The notes under the pieces are model-generated. The model did no database searches. It was given only the letters and a program-made list of their open reading frames with translations, and was not told where the DNA came from. The translations under genes were made by a program, and so were the position numbers. From the NCBI RefSeq assembly GCF_015706575.1, contig NW_024037057.1, positions 1,383,501 through 1,447,500 on the forward strand: DNA of 64,000 nucleotides. The letters run 5' to 3'. The DNA is from Patiria miniata. Taxonomy: Eukaryota; Echinodermata; Asteroidea; Valvatida; Asterinidae. Below, piece after piece: positions 33,846-45,300 of this stretch; position 1 is the first letter of the stretch, and every line of letters starts with the position of its first letter.

Positions 33846-34270
33846 TCCCCATTGTTTTATTTTACAAAATATAATTTGGAGACATAATAATTAGGACTAA
33901 AAATTATCGGACCAAAGCTAAACATTAATTTTCGGACCCAAGAAAAAAAATTATTTTCAGGGCAACCTCGAATTTTACGAATTTAAAAATCAATGAAATT
34001 CAACTCCCCATTGTTTTATTTTACAAAATATAATTTGGATACATAATAATTAGGACTAAAACATAATTGGACCCAAGCAAAAAATTAATTTTCTGACCCA
34101 AGAAACCTCGCATTTGACCCAAGAAACCTCGCATTTCCGGTAAAATTATATAAAGAAAATATATAAACAATAAAAATCAACTCCCCATTTTTTCTTTTTT
34201 TACAAAAAATTATTTGGATATATAATAATTAGGACTAAAAAACTATCTTACCCAAGCAAAAAACTGGCGG
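33846..34270. repeat. AT-rich triplication downstream of the transposase
   Basis: Three units start with CCCCATTGTTTTATTTTACA or a variant, near 33847, 34005 and 34182. Each contains ATAATAATTAGGACTAAAA and ACCCAAG-like words. They are non-coding, spaced 160-177 bp, and resemble an internal tandem array of the transposon. Confidence 0.75.
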
Positions 34271-34570
34271 ACACTGTCCGTACAACTGTATAAGCATGCG
34301 TGATGCTATATTCCTTTTTTTATAGTAGCTCCTTTTTATACAATAGACCTCGCAAATATCGGTGTTTTCTTGTCATTTTACTTGTCTAACCAACCAGCAA
34401 TTGTACCGCGGCATACACAGGTTTCAGCGATTCAATCATGCATTCTTTATACAATGCGCGGTGCGGCGGGAACCAATCATACTGGTTATCGCGAAGACAA
34501 CTTCCCAATCAATCAAGCGAACTTGTAATTCTTCTCTAAAAAATCGCGAATGTAAGTAGCACTGGCGGAT
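34271..34570. repeat. Repeat shared with the MITE at 56398
   Basis: The words GCGGTGCGGCGGGAACCA, ATCGCGAAGA and AAATCGCGAATGTAAGTAG occur in the same order as in the element at 56398-57405 (around 56980-57136). An old insertion or a shared internal module inside the MULE is likely. No boundary is clear. Confidence 0.5.
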
Positions 34571-34691
34571 TCAAAAATCAACTTCACTTAATTTGAAAAT
34601 CTCAACCTTTCAGAAAAGGTACAATTATGCCGACCTACCGTACCGAACCTAATTTCATCTGTCCATGTGAGCTAAACCAATCGTCTAAACT

Positions 34692-34837
34692 CACGCGTAC
34701 GAGTTGGTCCGCGTACGAGTTGGTCCGCGTACGAGTCGGTCCGCGTACGAGTCGGTCCGCGTACGAGTCGGTTCGCGTACGAATTGACCCGCGTACGAGT
34801 TGGTCGCGTACGAGTTGGTTCGCGTACGAGTTGACCT
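34692..34837 (-). repeat. MULE right terminal array of 16-bp units
   Basis: There are about nine copies of CGCGTACGAGTTGGTC, the reverse complement of the left array, ending in GACCTGTATTC at the element boundary. Variants include GAGTCGG and GAATTGA. Confidence 0.92.
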
Positions 34838-34968
34838 GTATTCGCACAGTACAGTTTAACTTTAAGCCTTGCTTGCAACGCGCGCACGTTACACACAAAT
34901 TGAAATGAAGGTGAGTGCGTAGAAATAGAACCGCGTAGCTTTTTCTGGTACAACTATAGAAATTAGAA

Positions 34969-36467
34969 GGTATCAGGTCATCTCGTACCTTGGGCAACTC
35001 GTACCTTGGACAACTCGTACCTTCTACTCGACGTCATTATACCGAGTCGTACCTTGGACAACTCGTACCTTCGGCAAGTCGTACCTTCAGTTAAGACGAC
35101 TCGTACCATCACGCGTAAGACAAGTCGTACCGTCAAAAGGCGTCAATCAGGATAATGATCCGAGGCTGAATAAAGTGGACCGTAACTCATTGAAAGTGGA
35201 CTGCTTATTAAAATAAAGGTGAATCTCTTTTTGGTATGGGCTCTCTTTCCCCCCCCCAAAAGAGGAATTTATTTAGTGCGAAGCCGGCCGTGGCAGCTCA
35301 CACGCACTGTGTGCGCGGCATGCACACAGAATAATCAAACTGGATAATCAAACTGAATAATCACTGACGATGTCACCACGTCTTTGCCAAATCCAGAACC
35401 TAAAACGAACAAAAAAAAGTAAACTACATTTTTTGATATGACCAAATCAAACGGTAATTATGCAGAGTATGAAACAAAATTAATTTCTCTGTTAAAAAAC
35501 ACAACACAAGAACCCGCCCCCCCCCCCCCAAAAGAAAAACATTCCCAATAATATTGAATGATAATGACCTCTTGTTTCCTACCTCCATGCAATAACCAAA
35601 TATACAACCAAGCCTATGCCAGTAATCAGTTCACGCTCAAACTGAATAATCACTTTCTATATCACCTGGTCCTTACCAAATCCAGAACCTAAAAAGAAAA
35701 GAAAGAAAATAAAATGATTTAAATTTAGATAACAATTTAAATTCATAGTTTGATTAATTATGCTAGACTGCGTACGAATTTGTATGCCCCGGCCCGACAC
35801 GGAAAGCACGTGCAATATGGTTCTTTAGAACATAAATTAACTTGCAAAACATCGTATCAATCATGTGGGAGTCAAGGAACCACACACTAAAAGAATAAAC
35901 TGTCGATGTCATCTGGTCCGTGCCAAATCCAGAACCTAAAAAGAAAAAACAAAAAGAAAGTATATTAAAATTTATTTCACAAGTTATCTTAGCTACCGAA
36001 ATTAAACATTGAATATGCACAATGAATGTACAAGTACATGTAATTCCATTAAAAACAGAATGGCACTGCCGCGCGCGCAGCTCGCAGGCCGGCCGCTTCC
36101 GAGTCACCGGCATCGGTACCGCGCACGACCGACCGCTGCTCGCGCCCTCGGAGGCCGGCCCGCCAGGCCCAATGCGGAAAATCATGCTGCCATGGCAAAG
36201 CCATTAGATCTTGAATGTGGTTCTGTGAGAAGGAAATCTCACACCTGACTTGAAAAGAATCGTATCGTTTCGGAGTCAAGGAACCACAAAGTCACGCACG
36301 TACAGTGTACTCTACTTTTTATTCTGATGGTACGAGTCGTCTTAATTGAAGGTACGAGTTGTCCAAGGTACGAGTTATCCAAGGTACGAGATGTCCAAGG
36401 TACGAGTTGTCCAAGGTACGAGTTGTCCAAGGTACGAGTCGCCCAAGGTACGAGTTGACTCGAAAGC
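34969..36467. mobile_element. Non-autonomous foldback element related to the MULE
   Basis: The ends carry inverted arrays of 16-bp units, CAACTCGTACCTTGGA at the left (to about 35130) and GGTACGAGTTGTCCAA at the right (from about 36329), roughly eight units each. AATTAGAA flanks both sides (34961-34968 and 36468-36475). The tips (GGTATCAGGTCATCTCG and, inverted, GCTTTCGAGTCAACTCG) resemble those of the MULE 118 bp to the left, and the unit shares the core AACTCGTAC. The interior has no transposase. Instead, TGCCAAATCCAGAACCTAAAA-like segments occur three times (near 35388, 35676, 35925), each reading on the minus strand as a CTTTTTAG/GTTCTGGATTTGG acceptor-like motif. Confidence 0.8.
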
Positions 36468-36539
36468 AATTAGAATACAGGGCCACTCCATTCTATATCT
36501 GCGCATCCATGGCTGCGTGGATATGCGCAGTCGGTTTTC

Positions 36540-36965
36540 TATACTATAGCGCCCTCTGTTGATGAAAATTTACTTCATGCCCACTCTGCATCCGCGCATC
36601 GAGGCATCCAATAAAGCGCCCTCTATTGATTAAAAATGTACTTCATGCCCACCCCGCATCCGCGCATCCACGCATCCAAGACGGAATGAGTGGGTAGGTT
36701 GGGGTTGGTTTTAGGTATGGAAATAAAGTAGTGGATCCTATAGGGAAAATCTGCAGAGGGTCCTGGGGTAAATAAAGCGCCCTCTATTGATGACTTCATG
36801 CTCATCCACCCCGCATCCGCGCATCCACGCATCCAAGACATCCCAAGCTGTCTCAGTCGGTATATAATACTACTCACTTGTCAATAATTTACTCTCTATA
36901 GCGCCCTCTATTGATCACAATTTACTTCACGCTCATTCACTCTTCATACCGCCCTCTATTTTGTA
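36540..36965. repeat. Interspersed GCGCCCTCTATTGAT repeat
   Basis: AGCGCCCTCT(A/G)TTGAT occurs near 36549, 36616, 36777 and 36902, mostly followed by ACTTCATGC-CCAC and GCATCCGCGCATCC. The copies are irregularly spaced direct repeats with no coding content. Confidence 0.7.
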
Positions 36966-38680
36966 TACATCTACGTTCATACCACTGTACATACCCGCGT
37001 ACGCGTACGCGCGCATAGGAGAAGTCATACCAATGTTGCTTCGTTCTCAAAAGAGTGCCACTCAGCGACCTCACATCGCATCCAAAGTTTTTTTCTACAA
37101 AAAAAACCTTTTTCTGGCGTGGCCCAGTGGCCCTGCATTCTATAGTTGCTCCCTTTTCCTACCTCAATGTTTCACAGTCACTATGCCGAATCTCCACTTC
37201 GCCAACAACCACTTTGCCTATTTGCCACTTCGCCGAATTGTCACTTAGCTAGTCCCATAAATGTGACTGAAATACTGGACTACCTCGGTATATCAGTCAC
37301 AGAGCCACGTGCGGCCTGTGAGTGGAGCGTCCCGTTGCTAGGGGAGCCGAAAATTAATTAAAGATCGAAATTATTTTGACAGCAGAAAATAAACCCAGCT
37401 ACAGTATGACTGCTAAATAGCACAAAATTGTTAAATTTGGTACCTTCAGAGGTCTAGTTATCCAAAAATCATGGTAATTCGTCAGAATGCAGACGGTTTT
37501 GAGCAAGCATGGCATCGCTGATATTTACCAGACTGTTTCCCGGCCACCCTAATAAAAGTTAAGAGGCCAAAGGGGTCAGGGAACCAAACAAAAGCTTTAA
37601 TCATCTACTGAGCGGCGTCCACTTTTGCAAAGCGCAAAATCTTTGAAGCCCTCTGCAGTGAAGTGCGCCTCTTGTGTGCGCTCTTCATCCGCGGTCGCGT
37701 GTTGCATCATGGGGACCATGGATGGTACGCTAGGCATGATGACCACATTGCGTCATTCAAACATTAACACGAGTTGGAAATTTAACGTGTTCACGATCAC
37801 GAGGGGAGCTTTTTTTTCTTCTTCTTTTTTAGGCCATTTTGAGGGTGAAATCTGATGTTTTTGTTGGGCAATGTTGGGTTTTTGGGTCAAGGACAAAATT
37901 GTGTTGCTCGGCATATACGGATTAGCTTGGACCCTACTATTGCCATCGTCAGACCATGTCCGAATGTTAAAACGGCGATAAGTTGGGTCCAAGTTACTCG
38001 GACTAATCCCTAAGTGATTGTTTTCGTTTTGCTGAAAGAACACTCAGCTTTTTGTGATTCGTGGAGAGCACTTTAAAACAGTGGTTGTGTTTAAAATTCC
38101 GTAGTTTGTGCGGCGAAAATGTTGCGAGGGGGGGAAGAAAATATGGAACCGAGGAACTACTACGATGAGTAGACGCACACCTGTCTTCGGCTGTCTAAGA
38201 AATCAATAACTTTTCTTTAGGGATGGGGGAAATACTCCTAGATGAACCCTAGATAGCGCTGCCAACAGGCGAAATAGTTAAGGCCTAAACCTCCGGAGTA
38301 TCGCCTCTCCGGTTTAGCAATTCTCGATAGCTGACATGGATCCGGGTCAAAATATATGACGAAGCGGGGAGGAGAACTTAAATAAATACAGACAGGAATC
38401 CAGAAATTCAGAGCAAAACTCGTAAGGATTGTTTAATCTTCATAGTTTTACATTATGTATTTTGCCTGTATATCGATCATTCACCTGACTCTTGAAAGAG
38501 ATTTGGAACAACTTTTATGGAATTTGTGTCAAGAGATGTTTACTTGAAATGATTTTTTCTTTTACGTTGGTGAAGAGCAAAATCCATTAACCCGATATAA
38601 AACATCTATACTCCTCCAGGATTTGACTGGCCCTTCCTCACTAGTCACACAATAAAAAGCTTTCATATTTTTCTATACAG
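36966..38680. other. Intergenic region upstream of GTF3C2
   Basis: No gene or transposon terminus is recognised. TTTTTCTATACAG at about 38670-38681 could be a splice acceptor for the first coding exon, which would imply a 5' non-coding exon upstream. The core promoter is not visible. Confidence 0.3.
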
Positions 38681-38706
38681 CAATTTTGTAAAGTTCAGGT
38701 GAAAAA

Positions 38707-39316
38707 ATGTCTTCCCCTAACTACAAAGATGCCTCACCGAGGAAAGTGCTACAAAGACGAGTCAAGAAGCAAGCACAATGCAGCCAGCAAGCTGAAACAG
38801 CTCAACTACCTGATATAGAAACAGGTACATGTAGTCTCCATGAAGATGGACATGAGATTTCTACACGTAACAGCAAAACTCATGGAGGAGTGCAACAATT
38901 AGAGGACAACAATGATAATTCACAGTCAGAATCATCTGGTACAGATGCAGCATCTGCATCTTGTGGTCAAAACAAGAAAAGATGTCTTCCTAATGAACCT
39001 AAGGAATCTGCTCATAAAAGGGCCAGGCTAGCATCATCACAACCGAATGAAACAAGTTTAGCGGTTGATGGTGTCATTGAATCTGGAGGGAGTAGCAATG
39101 GAGCTGAAAGGGAATCTGATACATGTGATGGAGAAATCCTGGCTGAGCAACAACCAGAGGATGTAAGACATGATAAAGACATGGGAAGAGGTGCAAGGGG
39201 ATCAGGGTGGGGACGTGGACGTGGACGTGGACGAGGGCGTGGGCGAGGGCGTGGGCGAGGGCGTGGGCGAGGAAGAAGGCAAGGTCCAGACATAATCCAA
39301 ACGGGAAGTGATCATG
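38707..39316 (+). CDS. GTF3C2: GTF3C2 exon 1: disordered N-terminus with Gly-Arg repeat
   Basis: The start ATG is in context GAAAAAATGT. The segment is Ser/Glu/Lys-rich with a basic stretch (AHKRARLASS) and ends in about nine GR dipeptides encoded by GGACGT/GGGCGA hexamers (39211-39275), a slippage-prone run. The donor is CATG/GTAAGT, phase 1. Confidence 0.75.
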
Positions 39317-42300
39317 GTAAGTAGATAAATAGTCCACAGTGCTCCTTTTGAGATACTCATTTTATTCATTGCAAGCTTTGACTCGATACAGGTGATTCAA
39401 GATACAAACCACTGGTATAGGTTTGAGGAATGCATTTACAAAATAATTAAAGGATTCCGTATTTTTGGGGTGTGGCACCCAAAAAAAAATACCTGTATTT
39501 TAAAATTAACAAAAGTTATGACTTTCTCAATGAGACATTGAACCAAAATCGGTCCATGGTGAATTATAATTAGGAGTGGGAATGCTCCTAATTCTGCTTA
39601 GACTCGACCCAAGATTGACTTGACAGCCGACTCAGGCTAAGTCTAAATTTAACTGGAGCGTGAAACAAGCACAGTATACAAAGCTCTTTTTTTTTAAAAG
39701 AAATCATTGCCTCTAAATGTTTACACAAAACTTATTCCTTTAATTAAGGACATCATAGTCTTTGAAAATTTGTTTAGACTAAAGAAGAAAAAAAATCATG
39801 GGGATACTAACTTTAATAAAAATTATCATGCACAGAGATTCAGGAGTCCAATGTAGCACCTCAGAGAAGAAGTAGAGGAAGAGGTAGGGGAAGGAGGGGC
39901 AGAACTTGCAGAGTAAGAGGAGGCAGTAGACAGTCAGGTTAGTACATGCACATGTGCAGGCATAATTAAAGTCATTGTTTTGGATAATTACAAACTCATT
40001 AAAGGGCAGTTCCATAAATCCAACATACATCTGACCACATGATGTACATACAAAGTCGTTAAGGGTGGTGGTACCTTAGTTTGGTCTGTAATTGTTTTCT
40101 AATCATTTGATGTCGCATATTTGTGATGTATCACATTCACTTTTCCGACAGCAGCTCATTAAACTGTTTGACAAGTACGTCCAAATTTAAGGAATTGCCC
40201 TTTTGCAAGGTATTTCATCCAGGAAATTTAGTGCATTTGAAATAAACATTTTGAGCCAAATATCTGCCTGTTATTTCAAAGTACCCTTCCAAATTGACCT
40301 GTCTAATTGGGGGGCCGCCTGATAGTCCGAAGGTCCGAAAGTCCGAAGGTTCTTTAGTCCGAAGGTTCGATAGTCTGAGTGTACAAAATGTCCATAAGAG
40401 GGGGTCCGTTAGTCCGAAAATGAAATAGGCCTAAGGTTCGTTAATCTGAACATATGATGCAATAGTCCGAAGGTTCATTAATCCGAAGGTTCATAACGTC
40501 GCGTCAGTGCAACAAGGTCGTAACTCCATTCTGCAATAAAGTTGTATCTCGCGCGAATATGCTCTGTGCAACAAGGTCGTATCTCGACGGCCATTGACTT
40601 TGCGTGTACATCCGGGTTATTTTAAGCGAGATATGACCTTTTGACATTCTAAAACTCGCGTTTTGCGTCATTCATGCCATTTTAGGAGATACGACCTTGT
40701 TGCACTGACGCGAGGATAAGTCCTTTAGAAGGGTCATTTATCCGAAAGTTCCATAATCCGAATTTAGAATAAGGTTAATCAGTCCGAAGGTTCAATAGTC
40801 CGAAAAAAAAATAAGGTTCAAAAGTCCGTAGGTTCATTATTCCGAATTGACAATAAGGTTCGATAGTCCGAAAAGACTATAAGGTCCGATAGTCCGAATG
40901 AACAGTTAGGTCCAATAGTCCGAAGTGTCATACTGAGGAACCGTATTGCCCATTCGGACTATCCAACTTTATTGTCAATTCGGACTATTGAACCCTACCG
41001 TATATTCGGACTATCAAACCTCATCATCTATTCGGACTATTGAACCTTATCGTCGATTCGGACTGTTGCACCCTATTGTCTATTCAAACTATTGAACCTT
41101 CGGAATAATTAACCTTATTCTATTTTCGGCGTAATGGGTCCTTTGGACTATCGAACCTTCGGACTATCGAACCTTTGGACTATTGAGCCTTCGGACTAAC
41201 GAACCTTGGGACTATTGAACCTTCAGACTAACAAACCTTCGGACTATCGAACCTTCGGACTATTGAACCTTCGGACTAACGAACCTTGGGACTATTGAAC
41301 CTTCAGACTATCGGGCTGTAACCGTCTAATTGACAGGTGAGTGTGATAGGTTGGCCTAGTAGTTAGGGCTTATGAGTTGTGATCAGAGGGTAAACTCCAC
41401 CCCGATGGATAGTATTGTCTTCAGACTTGAAATTTTCTAAATACCAGAGAAAGTCTAAGGGTATCCTTTACCGTAAAAAAAATCATCTTGTTTTTAATTT
41501 TATTATCTTTAAACACATTTGGGTCAGGGAAATAAACACTCAAAGCAACAAATATTTTTCTTTAAAAAAAAGAACATCAGGAGTCCGATGTAGCACTTCA
41601 GAGAAGAAGTAGAGGAAGAGGTAGGGGAAGGAGGGGCAGAACTTGCAGAGTAAGAGGAGGCAGTAGACAGTCAGGTTAGTACATGCACATGTGCAGTCAT
41701 ATTTCTAAGTCATTCCAAACTGATTATACATCATGTATATCATCCGGCAGATATAGTGCATTTGAAACAGTTGTGACTAGATCCCACACAGTGAGTCTTA
41801 AGGCCTTTTTTAATGAATAGGTTTTCATTTTTCATTAGATACGTTCCCTAGGAAATGCTAAAGAGAAAATAAAGAAAAAGTTAAACCACTGAAACAGAAT
41901 GGCATGATGTTAGTGCGAGTAAGTCCGCTGGTCTAATTGTTGTGCCATTAGAGGGCGCACTATGCACCGTCCACTATTGATCACTAGCGTCTTGGGCCAA
42001 GACTACTTTCCATAGTGCAAGATAGCTCTGGTGACTTCAGACCCATTTTGTTGGGTTGGGTCACGTATACATTTGAGCCAAAATCTGCCTGTGATTTCAA
42101 TGTTTCAAAAGTACCCTTCCAATGTTCCTGTCTAATTGACAGGTGAGTGTGTAGCTGGATTAAACACTGCACTGGAGAGGGTGGCCTACCTGTACATGTA
42201 GCTAGTGGTTGGGGCTTGTGACCCATGATCAGAGGGTCAGGGGTTCAAATCCTGCTGCTGGCCACATGCTGTGTCCTTGGGCAAACCACTTTACCCACCT

Positions 42301-45300
42301 TACGTCTCTCCATCCAGGAGTATAAATGGTGCCAGCCAGGGTTTTCCCGGGGTGCTGCTGTGTGCGATGTGGCAAGAAGAAACTTGGCCGAGAATGGACC
42401 CTTGTTGTGTGGGGTCTGAGGCCTACTTAAGGGCCCTGAACTTTTTGTATTCTAGATGCTCTGTGATGCAATCTGAGTCATTTTGTGGCCACTTTCTTTT
42501 GACTTTTTTGAGCAGTGGCTGTCAAGATTATAATTTAAAGGTGGTGCCATGTGCCAGATACTAGGATACTTGGTCATGTATAGTGTAGGCACGCTATGGA
42601 AGCAGCAATTGCATGTCGCACCAAAACGCCCAATTGTGCCCGAAGAACTCATTGCGAATAAGCCGGAATGCAGCATTCTTGGCTTATGCCCTGACTTGCA
42701 TTGTACACAATGTATCCATAAATGGGATCATTGTCACTCGTTAGGAAATCTCGAGTCGACATGCACCCAGACTCAATGACTTGCATTAAACGCAGATGGT
42801 GGAATAGGCTCCGTACTAGATACAGTATTAAGCCATGCATCAGACGTCTGTACGTACATATTGCAGTACGTACATACAAAACTAGTGTTCGTAGCACGTC
42901 AATTTCACAGAGCAGTCCGGAAAATCCGAAGGTAAAAAATAGAGACACGTTCATCAAAAAAAAGACAAAATGCGCGGATTTCTCTATTATTCATTTCTTA
43001 TTCCATTTTCTTATGTGTGAGGCGGGGATATTGGCGGCAAAAGCCTTAGGTCGTCTCAAACATTTGTGAATGTTTGAATGGGGAAACACTTGTACTACCA
43101 ACAACCTGTTATCTACACACAAAAAATGTACTGCCTTACCGTCCTAGGGGAATAGAAATATTCTGTCAATTCATACCAAAGATACTGTAGGTAAACTCCA
43201 GCGTGATGCGTAGTATTGTCTTCAGACTTTACATTTTCTGAATACCAGAGAAAGTCTTCTATTTTATATTTGATTATCTTCATACATGCTTAAGTCAGGA
43301 AAATAAACACGCAAATCAACAAATAGTTTTCTTAAAAACTTACAGAACGTCAGGAGTCCGATGTAGCACCTCAGAGAAGAAGTAGAGGAAGAGGTAGGGG
43401 AAGGAGGGGCAGAACTTGCAGAGTAAGAGGAGGCAGTAGACAGTCAGGTTAGTACATGCACATGTGCAGTCAAGTGCAAGCAGTTTAGAAAATTATGTAA
43501 ATAAAACTTAATATTTGAGAGTAACAAGGATTTTACAAACACATCAATCATGTCGGCTACAGATTTTGGAGTAACAGAAAGATAATCACATTGTTATGTC
43601 TGTTTGTATCCTAAACCTTTATGTAGGTAGACAGAAAAGAAACCGAGAGACAGAGGAGGAGGCAATGTCTGATGACGATGACGATCTCAGTAAGATTGAT
43701 GACTCTTTTGAGGCAAGTTGCCTCGGTAAGATATAAACATCTGTTTGAGTTCCGTATGATCTGATACACCGTGCCCTCTGGAGACATGCACACAATAGAG
43801 AACAAAAGATTGTATACGTCTCCACAGGGCAATTTCTATAGATGAATACGTCTCCACAAGGTTTTCACGAAATAGATACATGTATATGGATTTTACTCAA
43901 AAACTAGGAATTTCCAAGGTATGTATGATGACCCAAGATCTACTATTTGCTTTAATATGCCACCTGACTTACCTGAGAGGAAATTACGTATGGCGTATTA
44001 ACATAAACATCCGTGTACTTGTTTGGTTGCAGAAACATTTCATTAAAGATCTTTTAACTGGTGAAATTAAGACGGCTTTCAGTTCCTGAAAACAAAAATG
44101 TACGGAGTATGCCCATGTACGGAGTATGCCCATGTACATGTAGTACTTGGGTATCAGTTTGTGAAAACCAATATTACGCGGTCCTGTAAAGTATGTGCAC
44201 TTGCTGTGCACTCATGCACCACCGTGTGTTTTACATGGTGTTGGTGATGATATGAGCCATTAAAAATGATGTAAGTATGGAATATGTATGTAGCTCGGGA
44301 AAAAGTTGCTGATCACATCACTGTGTTGTGTGGATATTTCATCAGGTACATTATCTGCAATGTGTACCTTATATTAGAATGTCAAGATGTAGAGAAAAAA
44401 AGAAGATGAAATCAGCAACTGTACTGAGGCTTGTATGTTGCCTACATCTAATCATTTCTAATGGTCCCTGATAGATGTGTGTACATTGTATCTGACCTTC
44501 AACTAATGCTTCATTTTGTGTTGAATCTGATGCAAGATCCAGCTGATAGGAAGAGCCATGCAATACAGATTGCATTGTGGGAGAAACAGCTGCAAGAACA
44601 CCGCTATGCCAAGTGTCCGTTATGTTACTGCAGACGGAGACATGTGATGTCCATCTTTAAACACTTCCAAAAGTGTTCTGCTAACAGGGTCAGTATTGTT
44701 TACATGTTTGTTTAACATGACTACATAACAGAAAAACATACGGGTACTCATAGATTTTAGAAATCCTGCCATGAAGACAGTTTCTGTATTAACCATTTAT
44801 TGCCTGAGAGCTTTGTTTTCCTCTGTCATTATTAAGCAACAAGTTGTCGTTCATTTGTTTATAGTTTTGAGCTGTTTAAAAGGTAAACACCTTTTTTCAT
44901 AATACATTGCTTATTTTCCTGAAATACACATCTATATGTTGAATGAAACAGGACATGTCAAAACCGAATCTTTGATGTCTATCATCTTTGGTCTATGATG
45001 AAAAGAAATTGACCATGCAAAAACAGGGTTTTAATTCAAGTCCAGGCTTTATATCACACCTACATCTCTCACACGAAAATACATGTATTAGCAACAAAAG
45101 CCCTCAGAAGGCCGCATCTTGCGTGCAAATACTGATGTGCACAGTACATCAGGCACATTACATTATTTATCTTGAATTATTGGTTTGTTTGGTTGAAGTG
45201 TACAATTTACATGTGAACAAGTGCAGAAATTGTGTGTGTTATATTTCAGCCTAATTCCTACCCATGCCGTCATTGCCAGAAAGAATTTCAATCAGCAGCT

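Larger units (their letters stand above)
30543..34843 (+). mobile_element. Complete Mutator-like (MULE) transposon with iterated ends
   Basis: The element is bounded by GCACAGTA on both sides (30535-30542 and 34844-34851), an 8-bp duplication that fits the Mutator superfamily. Each end starts with a GAATA...CAGGTCAACTCG-like tip and continues as about nine 16-bp units, CAACTCGTACGCG plus three variable bases. The arrays face each other as inverted repeats. The interior holds a TATA-type promoter, one intact transposase frame (31789-33615), three histone-type stem-loops and an AT-rich triplication. With both ends, a target duplication and an open transposase, it may be autonomous. Iterated inverted ends recall Drosophila Foldback and sea-urchin TU elements. 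Confidence 0.88.

Noticed and set aside
30556..34837. CRISPR-like array of short repeats
   Set aside because: Units are contiguous with 3-nt variable tails, not repeat-spacer units, and flank a transposase in a eukaryotic setting.
39012..39337. Pro-Arg or Ala-His repeat ORFs on the minus strand
   Set aside because: Antisense of the Gly-Arg hexamer repeat of GTF3C2 exon 1.
42178..42260. Functional tRNA gene
   Set aside because: The A box is split, the acceptor stem does not pair, and a SINE body follows directly.
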